DNA from: Bryobacteraceae bacterium
Lineage (GTDB): Bacteria > Acidobacteriota > Terriglobia > Bryobacterales > Bryobacteraceae
Assembly: GCA_030039005.1 (NCBI GenBank)
Contig: JASHQT010000030.1
Location: 1 to 23,651, forward strand
Direction of reading: 5' to 3'
Length of the DNA: 23,651 nt
The position numbers and the translations under genes are program-made. The notes beneath the pieces are model-generated. The model was not told the origin of the DNA, did not search any database, and saw only the letters and a program-made list of their open reading frames with translations. Shown here piece after piece: positions 17,101-23,516 of the stretch (position 1 is its first letter; each line of letters begins with the position of its first letter).

Positions 17101-17979
17101 GCTCGGATTCTCGGTAAATGGATCAGCGGCATTCAAGTCTTCATTGACGAAATATTCAAACCCGGTGCCGTGGTACTGATTGGTCCCGGATTTCATGGTC
17201 ATGTTGATGACCACGCTGCCGGCTTGGCCGTACTCGGCGGCGTAGTTACTGGTCTGATACGCGATTTCCTGCACGGCGTCTGTATTGGGCTGGGCCATCT
17301 GCGTGTAGACGTAGGTGTTGAAGATGCGCGATGTAGCATCCTGGCCATCGATGCGCATGGTCTCGGTCAACGACGGTGAAAAGATATTTTGAGGGGAGGC
17401 TCCGCCCAATCCGTTCACCGTGACCAGGCCGCTGGGAGAATAACTGCTCACGCCGGGCAGAGTCAGCATGGTGTTATAAGGATTGCGGTAGCCCGAGGTG
17501 CCGGCATTGACCGTTCCGATGCCTAACAGGGGAAGCTCGTCCATCTGCTCGACGGTGATGTTGTGCGCTATGTCGCCGGTTTCGGTTTGCAGCAAGGAGG
17601 CTTGCGCTTCGACGGTGATGGACTCGGAAGCCGCGCCGACCTGCAGGGGAATATCCTCCCTCAAGACTTGGGTCGCTGCGAGCGCGAGATTGGTGTGGGT
17701 ATAAGTCTTGAAGCCCGAGACCATAACAGTGACTTCATAGCTCCCGACAGGCAAATCGGCGATGGAGTAGTTACCGGCGGCAGTCGTGGCGGCCGAGTAG
17801 ACGACGCCGGTGGCGATGTTCTTAGCCTGGACATTTGCACCGGGAACGGCGGCGCCTGTGGGATCGGTGACGGTACCGGTGATGGTGCCGGTTCCACCTT
17901 GGCCGAACAGGAACGGACTAACCAGCAGCACGCAGAGAAGGCAGGACAAGGCAGCTACAGACACTGAGCGCATAGACAC
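14119..17979 (-). CDS. Oar-like TonB-dependent receptor with carboxypeptidase-regulatory-like N-terminal domain
   Basis: This outer-membrane protein (1286 residues) is of the large receptor type that Acidobacteriota encode in many copies, presumably for uptake of oligosaccharides or other nutrients. After a signal peptide (VSVAALSCLLCVLLVSPFLF) comes a CarboxypepD_reg-like beta domain at ~30-115 (GTITGTVTDPTGAAVPGANV, GNYSIADLPVGSYEVTV). A plug domain follows (ETMRIDGQDATSRIF, YAAEYGQAGSVVINMTMKSG), then a long barrel ending LIARFQF with a C-terminal aromatic residue. The substrate is unknown. Three in-frame starts are close together: GTG 17991, GTG 17979 and ATG 17973. GAGGG at 17985-17989 lies 5 nt before the GTG at 17979, the best spacing. 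The exported methyltransferase-like gene follows after ~15 nt. Confidence 0.9.
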   Translation of the reverse strand: MSMRSVSVAALSCLLCVLLVSPFLFGQGGTGTITGTVTDPTGAAVPGANVQAKNIATGVVYSAATTAAGNYSIADLPVGSYEVTVMVSGFKTYTHTNLALAATQVLREDIPLQVGAASESITVEAQASLLQTETGDIAHNITVEQMDELPLLGIGTVNAGTSGYRNPYNTMLTLPGVSSYSPSGLVTVNGLGGASPQNIFSPSLTETMRIDGQDATSRIFNTYVYTQMAQPNTDAVQEIAYQTSNYAAEYGQAGSVVINMTMKSGTNQYHGTGFEYFVNEDLNAADPFTENPSGTGLYKPTNRRNDFGGTLGGPIIIPKLYNGKNKTFFFFAYEQFLEGTEYGFVDTVPTTAYRNGDFSAISPNGTCSLCAALGISTQSFGTDPLGRPVYANEIYDPNTRGVTAQGLGYADPFPGNIIPMSRFSASSLAFLALLPQPQNSNLVGNYDGSIHGGRYSAIPSIKVDQVITDKGRLSFYWDRNNTESQISSPLGNADGLPEEIGEYRGTFIPNWTTRLNYDYTISPTLLLHLGAGYFHTTFSDKAPFLSFNPSQFDLTDFIQDRQFPSVTGMCVPPPGGTGCTGYGGMQNIGTAGQIQSLNYEEKPSFNANLTWVRGNHTYKIGAEFYLQQNFTGAYSGVTLAAETAANAASATMEPYNPTFSLNGFTQGFGFASFLLGDYASVTQAPNEFTRQGSQQWALFVQDSWKVTRKLTVNYGLRWDLATPPREQYGRLSQFDPNIANANAGGHLGATAYASDCNCNFYGSAYPYGIGPRLGVAYQIDPKTVFRGGWGVNYQFVGNAAGQVQGTVGAYPVSGINGYVNIATPGAIEVPTWPTTNASIYPSSPAVPGVPPSPPFIAGSDPYVSDPNLNRPPRINQWSAGFQREITPNFIMEASYVANRAVWLGGGPLGYLSQISPAEYASFGLFPYPGTGPCSSGGGVCKSSTYNNLGDYQLLLSPLNSAPVQQRLSSVGKGGFLPYAGWNASLPLQDALYPYPQFGNLEPLNSPTGDSKYDSLQIKATKRFSHGLQAGGTYTWGQGFLRPLTQDFFNPQSARWQLQQIPPQDLNFNAIYTVPKAEFIPTSGLKWLAKDWQIGWFANYQSGPFLAPPVSTTLNFLPSEEIRVPGQPLYTPGVDINNLSTYNPYYTQVLNPKAWEECPSNAVCSAASSGAFGPVATTYYKDFRGPRTPTENASIGRNFRFGPEGKFNIFIRAEFVNIFNRTLMPSPSTSFLPPTRGAGNGTIYTSGFGTIDAYSPPGSYFNGANYTPACSQCLTGRTGTLIARFQF

Positions 17980-17984
17980 AAGTA

Positions 17985-17989
17985 CCCTC
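17985..17989 (-). promoter_or_regulatory. TonB-dependent receptor ribosome binding site
   Basis: GAGGG on the minus strand is 5 nt before GTG 17979 and 11 nt before ATG 17973, favouring the GTG at 17979 as the receptor start. Confidence 0.5.
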
Positions 17990-18023
17990 ACACACTGAGT
18001 TAAAGTTGAAAACCCGAAGCGAA

Positions 18024-18043
18024 GTGACGACGCTGATCGTCAC
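18024..18043. repeat. Inverted repeat in the receptor 5' leader
   Basis: GTGACGA - CGCTGA - TCGTCAC is a perfect 7-bp stem with a 6-nt loop. It lies between the proposed promoter and start codon of the receptor gene, inside the predicted leader of about 80 nt. It could be an operator or an mRNA hairpin. Confidence 0.45.
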
Positions 18044-18068
18044 CATCAAAAACTTTGAAGCTTTGTAA

Positions 18069-18097
18069 AGTCTATTCGATTTCTCAAACCGCGTCAA
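18069..18097 (-). promoter_or_regulatory. Sigma70-type promoter for the TonB-dependent receptor
   Basis: On the minus strand TTGACG (18097-18092) and TAGACT (18074-18069) are separated by exactly 17 nt, a good housekeeping-sigma match. Transcription would start near 18062, giving a leader of ~80 nt that contains the 18024-18043 inverted repeat. Confidence 0.55.
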
Positions 18098-18128
18098 GGT
18101 CAAAGTGAAATCTCAGTACAGGTTTTTA

Positions 18129-18150
18129 GCGTGCGTTTTGCATGCATTTT
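18129..18150. repeat. Tandem 11-bp near-repeat in the divergent promoter region
   Basis: GCGTGCGTTTT (18129-18139) and GCATGCATTTT (18140-18150) are adjacent copies agreeing at 9 of 11 positions. They lie between the receptor promoter and the propeller-protein promoter, where a shared regulator could bind. This is only a pattern observation. Confidence 0.35.
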
Positions 18151-18181
18151 GTTGTGTGTTGGACGCAGCGCTCGCGGTGGT

Positions 18182-18209
18182 TTGACAGCCTCGTGTGGCG
18201 AGTTATAGA
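18182..18209 (+). promoter_or_regulatory. Sigma70-type promoter giving a near-leaderless propeller-protein mRNA
   Basis: TTGACA (18182-18187, exact consensus) is followed after 16 nt by TATAGA (18204-18209). A start point about 7 nt downstream falls only a few nt before the ATG at 18222, and no Shine-Dalgarno precedes that ATG. The promoter overlaps an alternative in-frame GTG at 18195, which argues against that start. Confidence 0.55.
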
Positions 18210-18221
18210 CTGACCACGCCA

Positions 18222-19799
18222 ATGAGAATCGCGATTTTACTGACCGCCGTTGTGGCCTTGCCGATGTTGACGCTCGGACAATTCGGGCGCGGAAGTTGGA
18301 CGACGTTTGGAGGAGATCCCCAGCGCACGGGATGGAATAAGACCGAGCCGGACCTGAATGCCGAGAGCGTGAAGCACTTGAAGCTGGAGTGGAGCGTGCA
18401 ACTGGATTCGACGGCCAAGGCCATGAACAATCTGACCGCGCCGCTGGTGCGCGCGAGCATCGCGACGCCGCGGGGCGTAAAGGACATGGTGATCGTGGGC
18501 GGCGTAAGCAATAAGGTCTTCGACGTGGACGGCGACACGGGCAAAATCATTTGGGAAAAGACGCTGGAGGTGGAGGGCCAGCCGCAGCGGCAGGATAGCT
18601 GGCTGTGTCCCAACGGGCTGACGGCGACTCCGGTGATCGGGCCGGCGCCGCGCACGCCGGGCGCTGCATCGGGAGTCGGACAAGCGCTGTATGTGCTGGC
18701 GGCCGACGGCAAGCTGCACGCTTACAACATGGTGAGCGGCGAAGATGTCCTCGCGCCGACGCCTTTTGTTCCGGCTTTTGCGAAAGCATGGAGCATGAGC
18801 CTGGTAAGCGGCGTCCTTTATACGACCATTTCGCAGAACTGCAATGGCGTGAAGTCGGGCGTCTATGCGATGGACTTGAACGATCCCGCGCACAAGGTGG
18901 CTCATTTCGATACGGGGACGAATGGTGCGGGCATCTGGGGGCGCGGCGGGGCTGCGTTGACTGAGGATGGCCGTGTGATCGTGGAGACGGGCGATGGCGC
19001 ATTCGATCCGGCCAAGGGTGAGATGGCGGACTCGGTGATCGAGCTCGCGGCAAAGGACCTGAAGTTGGAGGACTATTTTTCGCCACGCAATCGAGCGTGG
19101 ATGACCAATAAGGACCTGGACATGGGCAGCATCAGTCCGGTCATTTTCAATTTCAAGAATTGGGAACTGGCGGCGACGAGCGGCAAGGAGGGCGTGATCT
19201 TTTTGCTGGACACCAAGTCACTGGGCGGGACGGATCATCACACGCCGCTCTATCGCAGCCCGAAGTGGACTAATGAAGAAGTGAACTTCGCGGGCAAGGG
19301 ATTTTGGGGCGCGTTCTCGACCTGGGAAGATGCAGCCGGAACTCGCTGGCTGTACGTTCCGGCGTGGGGACCGCCGACCGCGGCGGCGAAATTTCCCGTG
19401 CAGCACGGGACGACGATGGACGGCAGCGTGATGGCGTTCAAAGTGGAAGAGCAGGGCGGCAAGCCGGTGCTGACGCCCGCGTGGAATTCGCTCAATATGG
19501 GATTGCCGGCGCCGGTGATTGTCGCCAACGGCGTGGTGTTCGCGATGTCCGACGGCGATTCGGGAGTGCAGTTCGGGCCCAACGGAAATCTGCTGAACGT
19601 GCAGGATCGCAAGGCGCGCACGGGGCACGCGACGGTGTATGCGCTGGACGCCACGACGGGCGATGTGCTGTATTCGAGCGGCAACGCGATCAAAGGATTC
19701 GCGCACTTCAGCGCGCCTGCGATGGGCGGCGGGCGCATTTACGTAGGGACCGAGGACGGGATGCTGTATGCGTTCGGGTTGGGCATACCGCAGCCTTAG
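18222..19799 (+). CDS. Secreted PQQ-type beta-propeller (quinoprotein-like) protein
   Basis: The 525-residue protein has a signal peptide (MRIAILLTAVVALPMLTLG) and then a chain of propeller blades of the PQQ/quinoprotein alcohol-dehydrogenase-like type. Blade-like strands include VFDVDGDTGKIIWEK, ALYVLAADGKLHAYN, GVIFLLDTKSLGG, TVYALDATTGDVLYSS and IYVGTEDGMLYAFG. The opening WTTFGGDPQRTGWN is typical of secreted quinoprotein-like proteins. I cannot see the disulfide or metal ligands of a proven PQQ dehydrogenase, so it may be a structural propeller without cofactor. An in-frame GTG at 18195 exists, but it would place a consensus promoter inside the gene and spoil the signal peptide. The DUF1080 gene overlaps its 3' end by 32 nt, so the pair is probably co-translated. 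Confidence 0.82.
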   Translation: MRIAILLTAVVALPMLTLGQFGRGSWTTFGGDPQRTGWNKTEPDLNAESVKHLKLEWSVQLDSTAKAMNNLTAPLVRASIATPRGVKDMVIVGGVSNKVFDVDGDTGKIIWEKTLEVEGQPQRQDSWLCPNGLTATPVIGPAPRTPGAASGVGQALYVLAADGKLHAYNMVSGEDVLAPTPFVPAFAKAWSMSLVSGVLYTTISQNCNGVKSGVYAMDLNDPAHKVAHFDTGTNGAGIWGRGGAALTEDGRVIVETGDGAFDPAKGEMADSVIELAAKDLKLEDYFSPRNRAWMTNKDLDMGSISPVIFNFKNWELAATSGKEGVIFLLDTKSLGGTDHHTPLYRSPKWTNEEVNFAGKGFWGAFSTWEDAAGTRWLYVPAWGPPTAAAKFPVQHGTTMDGSVMAFKVEEQGGKPVLTPAWNSLNMGLPAPVIVANGVVFAMSDGDSGVQFGPNGNLLNVQDRKARTGHATVYALDATTGDVLYSSGNAIKGFAHFSAPAMGGGRIYVGTEDGMLYAFGLGIPQP

Positions 19800-20481
19800 G
19801 ATCGCGCTCCTCGGCGCGAGCCTGGCGGCGACCCTCGCGCATCCGCAGCGAGCGGAGAAGCTCATCGCGATTGCCTTATTCGACGGCAAGACGCTGCGGG
19901 GGTGGGACGGCGATCCGGCGTTTTGGCGCGTGGAAGACGGCGCAATTGTCGGCGAGACGAAACCTGGCGCGATGCCGAAGCAGAATACGTTTCTGATCTG
20001 GCAGAATGGCACGTCGGGGAATTTCGACCTGCACGCGCAGTATCGCATCACCGGCGGGAACAGCGGGATTCAATATCGGAGCGAGGAACTGCCCGATATT
20101 CGCTGGGCGATGAAAGGTTATCAGGCTGACATCGATGCCGAGCAGAAATATACCGGGCAGATTTATGAGGAGCGCGGGCGAGGGTTTCTGGCCTTGCGCG
20201 GGCAATCGGCGTTGATTGAAACTGGCGGCAAGCCGAAGGTGTTGGGAACGCTGGGGACCGATGCGGAGCTAAAAGCGGCTATTCATGAGCGAGACTGGAA
20301 CGATTACGAAATCATCGGTCAGGGGGACGTGCTGGTGCAGATCTTAAACGGGCGCGTGATGAGCATGCTGGTGGATGAAGACATGGCGAATCGGAAGACG
20401 ACGGGGTCGATCGGGATTCAGCTTCACGCGGGCGAGCCGATGAAGATTGAGGTGCGGAACATCTGGATACAGGCCTACTAG
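19768..20481 (+). CDS. Secreted DUF1080 (3-keto-disaccharide hydrolase-like) protein
   Basis: DUF1080 proteins have a concanavalin-like beta-sandwich, and some members hydrolyse 3-keto-disaccharides in the periplasm. The 237-residue protein has a signal peptide (SLRIALLGASLAATLA) and the family features FDGKTLRGWDGDPAFWRVEDGAIVG, FDLHAQYRITGGNSGIQYRSEE, GYQADIDAEQKYTGQIYEE and a final IGIQLHAGEPMKIEVRNIWI. It is about the size of a single domain. The ATG at 19768 lies inside the preceding propeller gene (32-nt overlap), which suggests translational coupling and joint function outside the cytoplasm. The substrate is not known. Its TAG stop shares the palindrome CTAG (20478-20481) with the stop of the convergent gene. 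Confidence 0.85.
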   Translation: MRSGWAYRSLRIALLGASLAATLAHPQRAEKLIAIALFDGKTLRGWDGDPAFWRVEDGAIVGETKPGAMPKQNTFLIWQNGTSGNFDLHAQYRITGGNSGIQYRSEELPDIRWAMKGYQADIDAEQKYTGQIYEERGRGFLALRGQSALIETGGKPKVLGTLGTDAELKAAIHERDWNDYEIIGQGDVLVQILNGRVMSMLVDEDMANRKTTGSIGIQLHAGEPMKIEVRNIWIQAY

Positions 20482-20849
20482 AAGCGATCGGGGTCAAGGC
20501 CGAGATGCTCGACCATGTAATCGTAATAAGGGCCGTCGACCAGGAAGACCAGGAAAATTTCGTGGGCCACCTGGATGATCTTGCGCGCGGCGTATTCGAA
20601 GTCGGAGTCTTTGAGGGTCAGCGTGAGAGCAACCGTGCCCTTTTGGTTTGCGAGCGCGAGGCGGGCCTTGGCTGGATTGACGCGCCGGTGTTCGGGAAGC
20701 TCGGGCGATTGCCGCCCCTTCACAAAAACCTGGAGCGCGCGGTACATCTCCGAGCGCGCAGGCATGCCGGGCAGCAGGGCGGGGAATCGCAGGGTCTTCT
20801 TCACCGCGTCCAGATGCAATTCGAACGGACGATCGAAATGCCATTGCAT
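20478..20849 (-). CDS. Uncharacterised small protein downstream of the TPP enzyme
   Basis: I do not recognise a named family. The 123-residue product looks genuine: mixed alpha/beta with conserved-looking blocks (MQWHFDRPFELHLDAVKKTLRF, LTLKDSDFEYAARKIIQVAHEIFLVFL, GPYYDYMVEHLGLDPDRF), no signal peptide and no membrane segment. ATG 20849 is the first standard start, but the frame stays open upstream and the preceding ~30 codons (…SGYAERAVFRGFSAHPGRGKATYK) also read like protein, with no ATG, GTG or TTG. The true start may therefore be a rare codon upstream, or the ATG with a weak ribosome site. It lies 124 bp behind the TPP-enzyme gene on the same strand and may share its transcript. Confidence 0.6.
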   Translation of the reverse strand: MQWHFDRPFELHLDAVKKTLRFPALLPGMPARSEMYRALQVFVKGRQSPELPEHRRVNPAKARLALANQKGTVALTLTLKDSDFEYAARKIIQVAHEIFLVFLVDGPYYDYMVEHLGLDPDRF

Positions 20850-20854
20850 TTTAT

Positions 20855-20871
20855 ACGTGGCTTTGCCACGT
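20855..20871. repeat. Short perfect hairpin just upstream of the small uncharacterised gene
   Basis: ACGTGGC - TTT - GCCACGT is a perfect 7-bp stem with a 3-nt loop. On the minus strand it ends 5 nt before the ATG at 20849. There is no U-run, so it is not a standard terminator. It could mask the ribosome site or be chance. Confidence 0.4.
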
Positions 20872-20973
20872 CCGGGATGCGCACTGAAGCCTCGAAATAC
20901 GGCGCGTTCGGCGTAACCCGAGAGAACTTCCGTGACCAGGTTCGGCGGACTTTGTTTTTTAGTGCGCGCGGCT

Positions 20974-22974
20974 TTAATGTGCGAGAGCCCCGACGCCCGG
21001 CTCGGGGTTGATGATGTTGCCCGGCGGATAGTCCTTGCCAGAAGTGAACTCCTTGAGAGCTTGCACGTTGATGAGCGTGGAGACGCGTTCTTTGGCTGCG
21101 ATTTCGTAGCTGGTCTTCAGCGCCTTGCGGAAATCTTCGGGTGTGCGGACGTATTCGCCGCGAGCGCCGAGGCCTTCGGCCATTTTGTCGTAGCGCAGAT
21201 TTTCCTGGAACAGGTACATGTGCATGGAGCGCGGAGTGCCGACGGCGCTCGGCCACATGCCCCAGGCGTTGTTGTTGTACACGACGCAGATGACCGGGAT
21301 TTTGTACTTGGACGCGGTGTCGAGTTCGAACATGCTGTAGGCGATTCCGGCGTCGCTGGTGATGACCAGCACCGGCGCGCCTTTGTAGGCGGCCTGCGGG
21401 CCGATACCCAACTGCACGGCGGCGCCCGCGCCGATCATCATCGCGAGATCGGGGCCGACGGCCGAATATTGGTACGGGCAATTGACTTCCTGCCCCGGGC
21501 GATAGGCGCGCAGCCAGCGAGCGCCGCAATTGCCGATGGTCCAGCCGCCCCAGCCGGTGACGGTGAGCTTGGGATCGATGCTGCCCTTGTAGAGGAAATC
21601 GTGGACTTCCTTGCAGACCACGGCGTGGTGCACGGTGTTGGTGGCCTGGCTGTGCTTGAGGCCTTGCTCGTATTCGCTGGTAAGCTGGCCTTCGTATTTC
21701 TGGCGCGCGCTGGCCAGTTCGCCGACCCAGGCGTCGCGCTTCTTCGCGGGCAGGTCGCTGGCGAGGCCTTCGAGGAAGGCGCCTTCATCGGCGATGATGC
21801 CGAGATCGAGCGGCCAGTTCCGCCCGAGGTCTTCACCGGTGGGATTCACGCGGATGGCCTTGGCGTCCGGATGGAAGCGCCAGCGCTCGGTCTTGGTGGG
21901 CATGCTGTATTGGCCGACGAAGACCACCAGATCGGCGCTCATGAAGGCATCGGGCGAAAGGCTCGCGGACAGGCGATGCTCATCGGGGAAATGGCCGCGC
22001 ATGGGGCCAGAGGTGACCACCGCAAATTCGTTCTTTTCGGCCGCGGCCATCAACGGCTCCCAGGCCTTGCGCCAAAACACGCCGTGTCCGGCGACGATGA
22101 CGGGGCGCTCGGCGCGGTTGATCATATCTACTGCTAGTGCCAGCTCTTTGGGCGAAGGATGCGGGCGAGCGTCGGCGCGATATTTGTCTTTGCTGTAGTA
22201 TTCCTTCACTTCCGATTCGGCCATGAAGCGATGGTTGTAGATTTCGCCGGGAAAATCCAGGTGCACGGGGCCAGGGACGCCGGTCTTCAGATAACGGAAA
22301 GCGTAGCCGGTGTATTCATGGATGCGCGGCGCGTCGATCAGGCGCTTGCCGTATTTCTTCAGGCCTTCGGTGGTGGGCTGCTGGTAGCCGGTCTGGATGA
22401 AATACTCGCGATCGTCGGTGGCGATGGTGACGTTGCTCGCGAGCACCAGCAGCGGCGTGCGCGCGCGATGTGCCACGGCGACGTTCATGATCATGTTGGT
22501 GAAGCCGGGGCCTTCAGTGCCGGAGCAGGCGGTGACTTCGCCGGTGCAGCGCGAGAAGCCATCGGCGGCCGACGTCATGGAGCCTTCCGAGCGTCCGCCG
22601 AACGCGGGGATGCCGGCGGCGGAGATGGCATTGATGATCTGGTAATTGCCGGGGCAGCAAAACAGCGCGGCCAGATCCTCGGCCTTGCAGGATTTGGCGA
22701 AGAGCTCCGCGCCGGTCATGCCGCCTTTGGCGTCAAACGACCCGAGGCGCGTGGATTCGGCCAGGCTGTCGGTGAAATCCTTGGGGATGCGAATGGAGGG
22801 GATGGCGCCGGTGGTGGCGGCGAAAATTTTGCCCGGGTTGACCAGCGCGGCGGCTGCGGCGCCCGCGCCGAGCGTGGTGAACAGGCCCCGGCGGGAGGGG
22901 CGCGACTCGGGTTCGGCGGCTGTGGCGCTCGTCGCGGCCGGTTTCTGAACTTCGCGGTTCGTCTTTTCGCTCAT
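20974..22974 (-). CDS. Tat-exported thiamine-pyrophosphate-dependent enzyme (acetolactate synthase/2-oxoacid oxidase-like)
   Basis: The 666-residue protein has all three domains of the TPP enzyme family. The N-terminal Pyr domain contains AFGGRSEGSMTSAADGFSR with the cofactor-activating glutamate at E130, then SGTEGPGFTN. The middle domain contains RPVIVAGHGVFWRKAW and ADLVVFVGQYSM. The C-terminal PP domain has the Mg/TPP motif as SDAG ... NNN, with D541 and N567-N569 (GDG-to-N spacing kept, first Gly replaced by Ser). Residues 1-52 form a likely twin-arginine signal: S27-R28-R29-G-L-F, then a mild hydrophobic stretch (GAGAAAAALV). That implies export folded with its cofactor. The reaction is unknown; a 2-oxoacid decarboxylase or oxidase feeding the adjacent cytochrome c is possible. 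GAGAGG lies 8 nt before the ATG at 22974. The cytochrome gene ends 15 nt upstream. Confidence 0.85.
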   Translation of the reverse strand: MSEKTNREVQKPAATSATAAEPESRPSRRGLFTTLGAGAAAAALVNPGKIFAATTGAIPSIRIPKDFTDSLAESTRLGSFDAKGGMTGAELFAKSCKAEDLAALFCCPGNYQIINAISAAGIPAFGGRSEGSMTSAADGFSRCTGEVTACSGTEGPGFTNMIMNVAVAHRARTPLLVLASNVTIATDDREYFIQTGYQQPTTEGLKKYGKRLIDAPRIHEYTGYAFRYLKTGVPGPVHLDFPGEIYNHRFMAESEVKEYYSKDKYRADARPHPSPKELALAVDMINRAERPVIVAGHGVFWRKAWEPLMAAAEKNEFAVVTSGPMRGHFPDEHRLSASLSPDAFMSADLVVFVGQYSMPTKTERWRFHPDAKAIRVNPTGEDLGRNWPLDLGIIADEGAFLEGLASDLPAKKRDAWVGELASARQKYEGQLTSEYEQGLKHSQATNTVHHAVVCKEVHDFLYKGSIDPKLTVTGWGGWTIGNCGARWLRAYRPGQEVNCPYQYSAVGPDLAMMIGAGAAVQLGIGPQAAYKGAPVLVITSDAGIAYSMFELDTASKYKIPVICVVYNNNAWGMWPSAVGTPRSMHMYLFQENLRYDKMAEGLGARGEYVRTPEDFRKALKTSYEIAAKERVSTLINVQALKEFTSGKDYPPGNIINPEPGVGALAH

Positions 22975-22989
22975 ACTTATATCCTCTCG

Positions 22990-23415
22990 CTATTTGCTGT
23001 CTTGTAGTTGTGGGCGCTGGGACTCGGGCCACAAGCTGCGGATGAAGTTTACCAGATTCCAGATGTCGGTTTCGCTGAGCTGCGATTTGAAGGCGGGCAT
23101 CTGGTCGCCCGCGCCGTCGCGAATGCTGCGGAAGATTTCGCCCTCCGATGTCCCGCTTTTATAGAGGCTCGGCGTGGTGAGGTCGGTAGCGGAGGCAATT
23201 AGCGAGCCCTCGGCTTTGCCGTCTTCGCCGTGGCAACTGGTGCAGTTTTGGAGGAAGGTGGCGCGGCCCTGGTCGATGGATTTTTTGGTGTAAGCGACGG
23301 GATTTTTCAGCTTCGCGGCGTCGTCGCGGGTGAGTTTGGCGGGGGCGTCGGCGAAGGCGGCGAGGGCCAGAAGTGCCAAAGTTCCAGTGATGCTGGCGGA
23401 TGTCCGTAAATACAA
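22990..23415 (-). CDS. Secreted monohaem cytochrome c
   Basis: This periplasmic c-type cytochrome (141 residues from the chosen start) carries electrons. It has a signal peptide (TSASITGTLALLALAAFADA), the haem site QNCTSCHGEDGKAEGS with CxxCH, and a distal methionine in DQMPAFKSQLSETDIWNLVNFIRSL, the class I pattern. The start is judged to be TTG at 23415: AAAGGAG at 23426-23432 lies 10 nt upstream, whereas the earlier in-frame TTG at 23442 lies before that site. The TPP-enzyme gene starts 15 nt downstream, so the two are surely co-transcribed. The cytochrome is a natural electron acceptor for a periplasmic redox enzyme; that link is inferred from position. Confidence 0.9.
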   Translation of the reverse strand: MYLRTSASITGTLALLALAAFADAPAKLTRDDAAKLKNPVAYTKKSIDQGRATFLQNCTSCHGEDGKAEGSLIASATDLTTPSLYKSGTSEGEIFRSIRDGAGDQMPAFKSQLSETDIWNLVNFIRSLWPESQRPQLQDSK

Positions 23416-23425
23416 CGGTCGAAAG

Positions 23426-23432
23426 CTCCTTT
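23426..23432 (-). promoter_or_regulatory. Cytochrome c gene ribosome binding site
   Basis: AAAGGAG on the minus strand is the strongest Shine-Dalgarno in the window and sits 10 nt before TTG 23415. It decides the start in favour of 23415 over TTG 23442. Confidence 0.6.
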
Positions 23433-23457
23433 GGGGCGCCAAGGCGCGGACGGGTCC

Positions 23458-23488
23458 ATCGTAGCAGATGGGGGAACGGGGGCGTCAA
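23458..23488 (-). promoter_or_regulatory. Possible promoter of the cytochrome c / TPP-enzyme operon
   Basis: On the minus strand TTGACG (23488-23483) and TACGAT (23463-23458) are 19 nt apart; the -10 is preceded by TGC, an extended -10. The spacing is long, so this is a weak to moderate candidate. It would start transcription near 23450. Confidence 0.35.
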
Positions 23489-23516
23489 TGTACGGCGGGC
23501 GCGCGTCGGCGGGAGA

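Noticed and set aside
20951..20958. T-run on the plus strand as a terminator
   Set aside because: No plus-strand gene ends nearby apart from one about 470 bp upstream, and no stem precedes the run.
20932..23007. Two long plus-strand frames opposite the TPP enzyme
   Set aside because: Both are antisense to a well-supported TPP enzyme and have low-complexity Ala/Gly/Asp/His composition.
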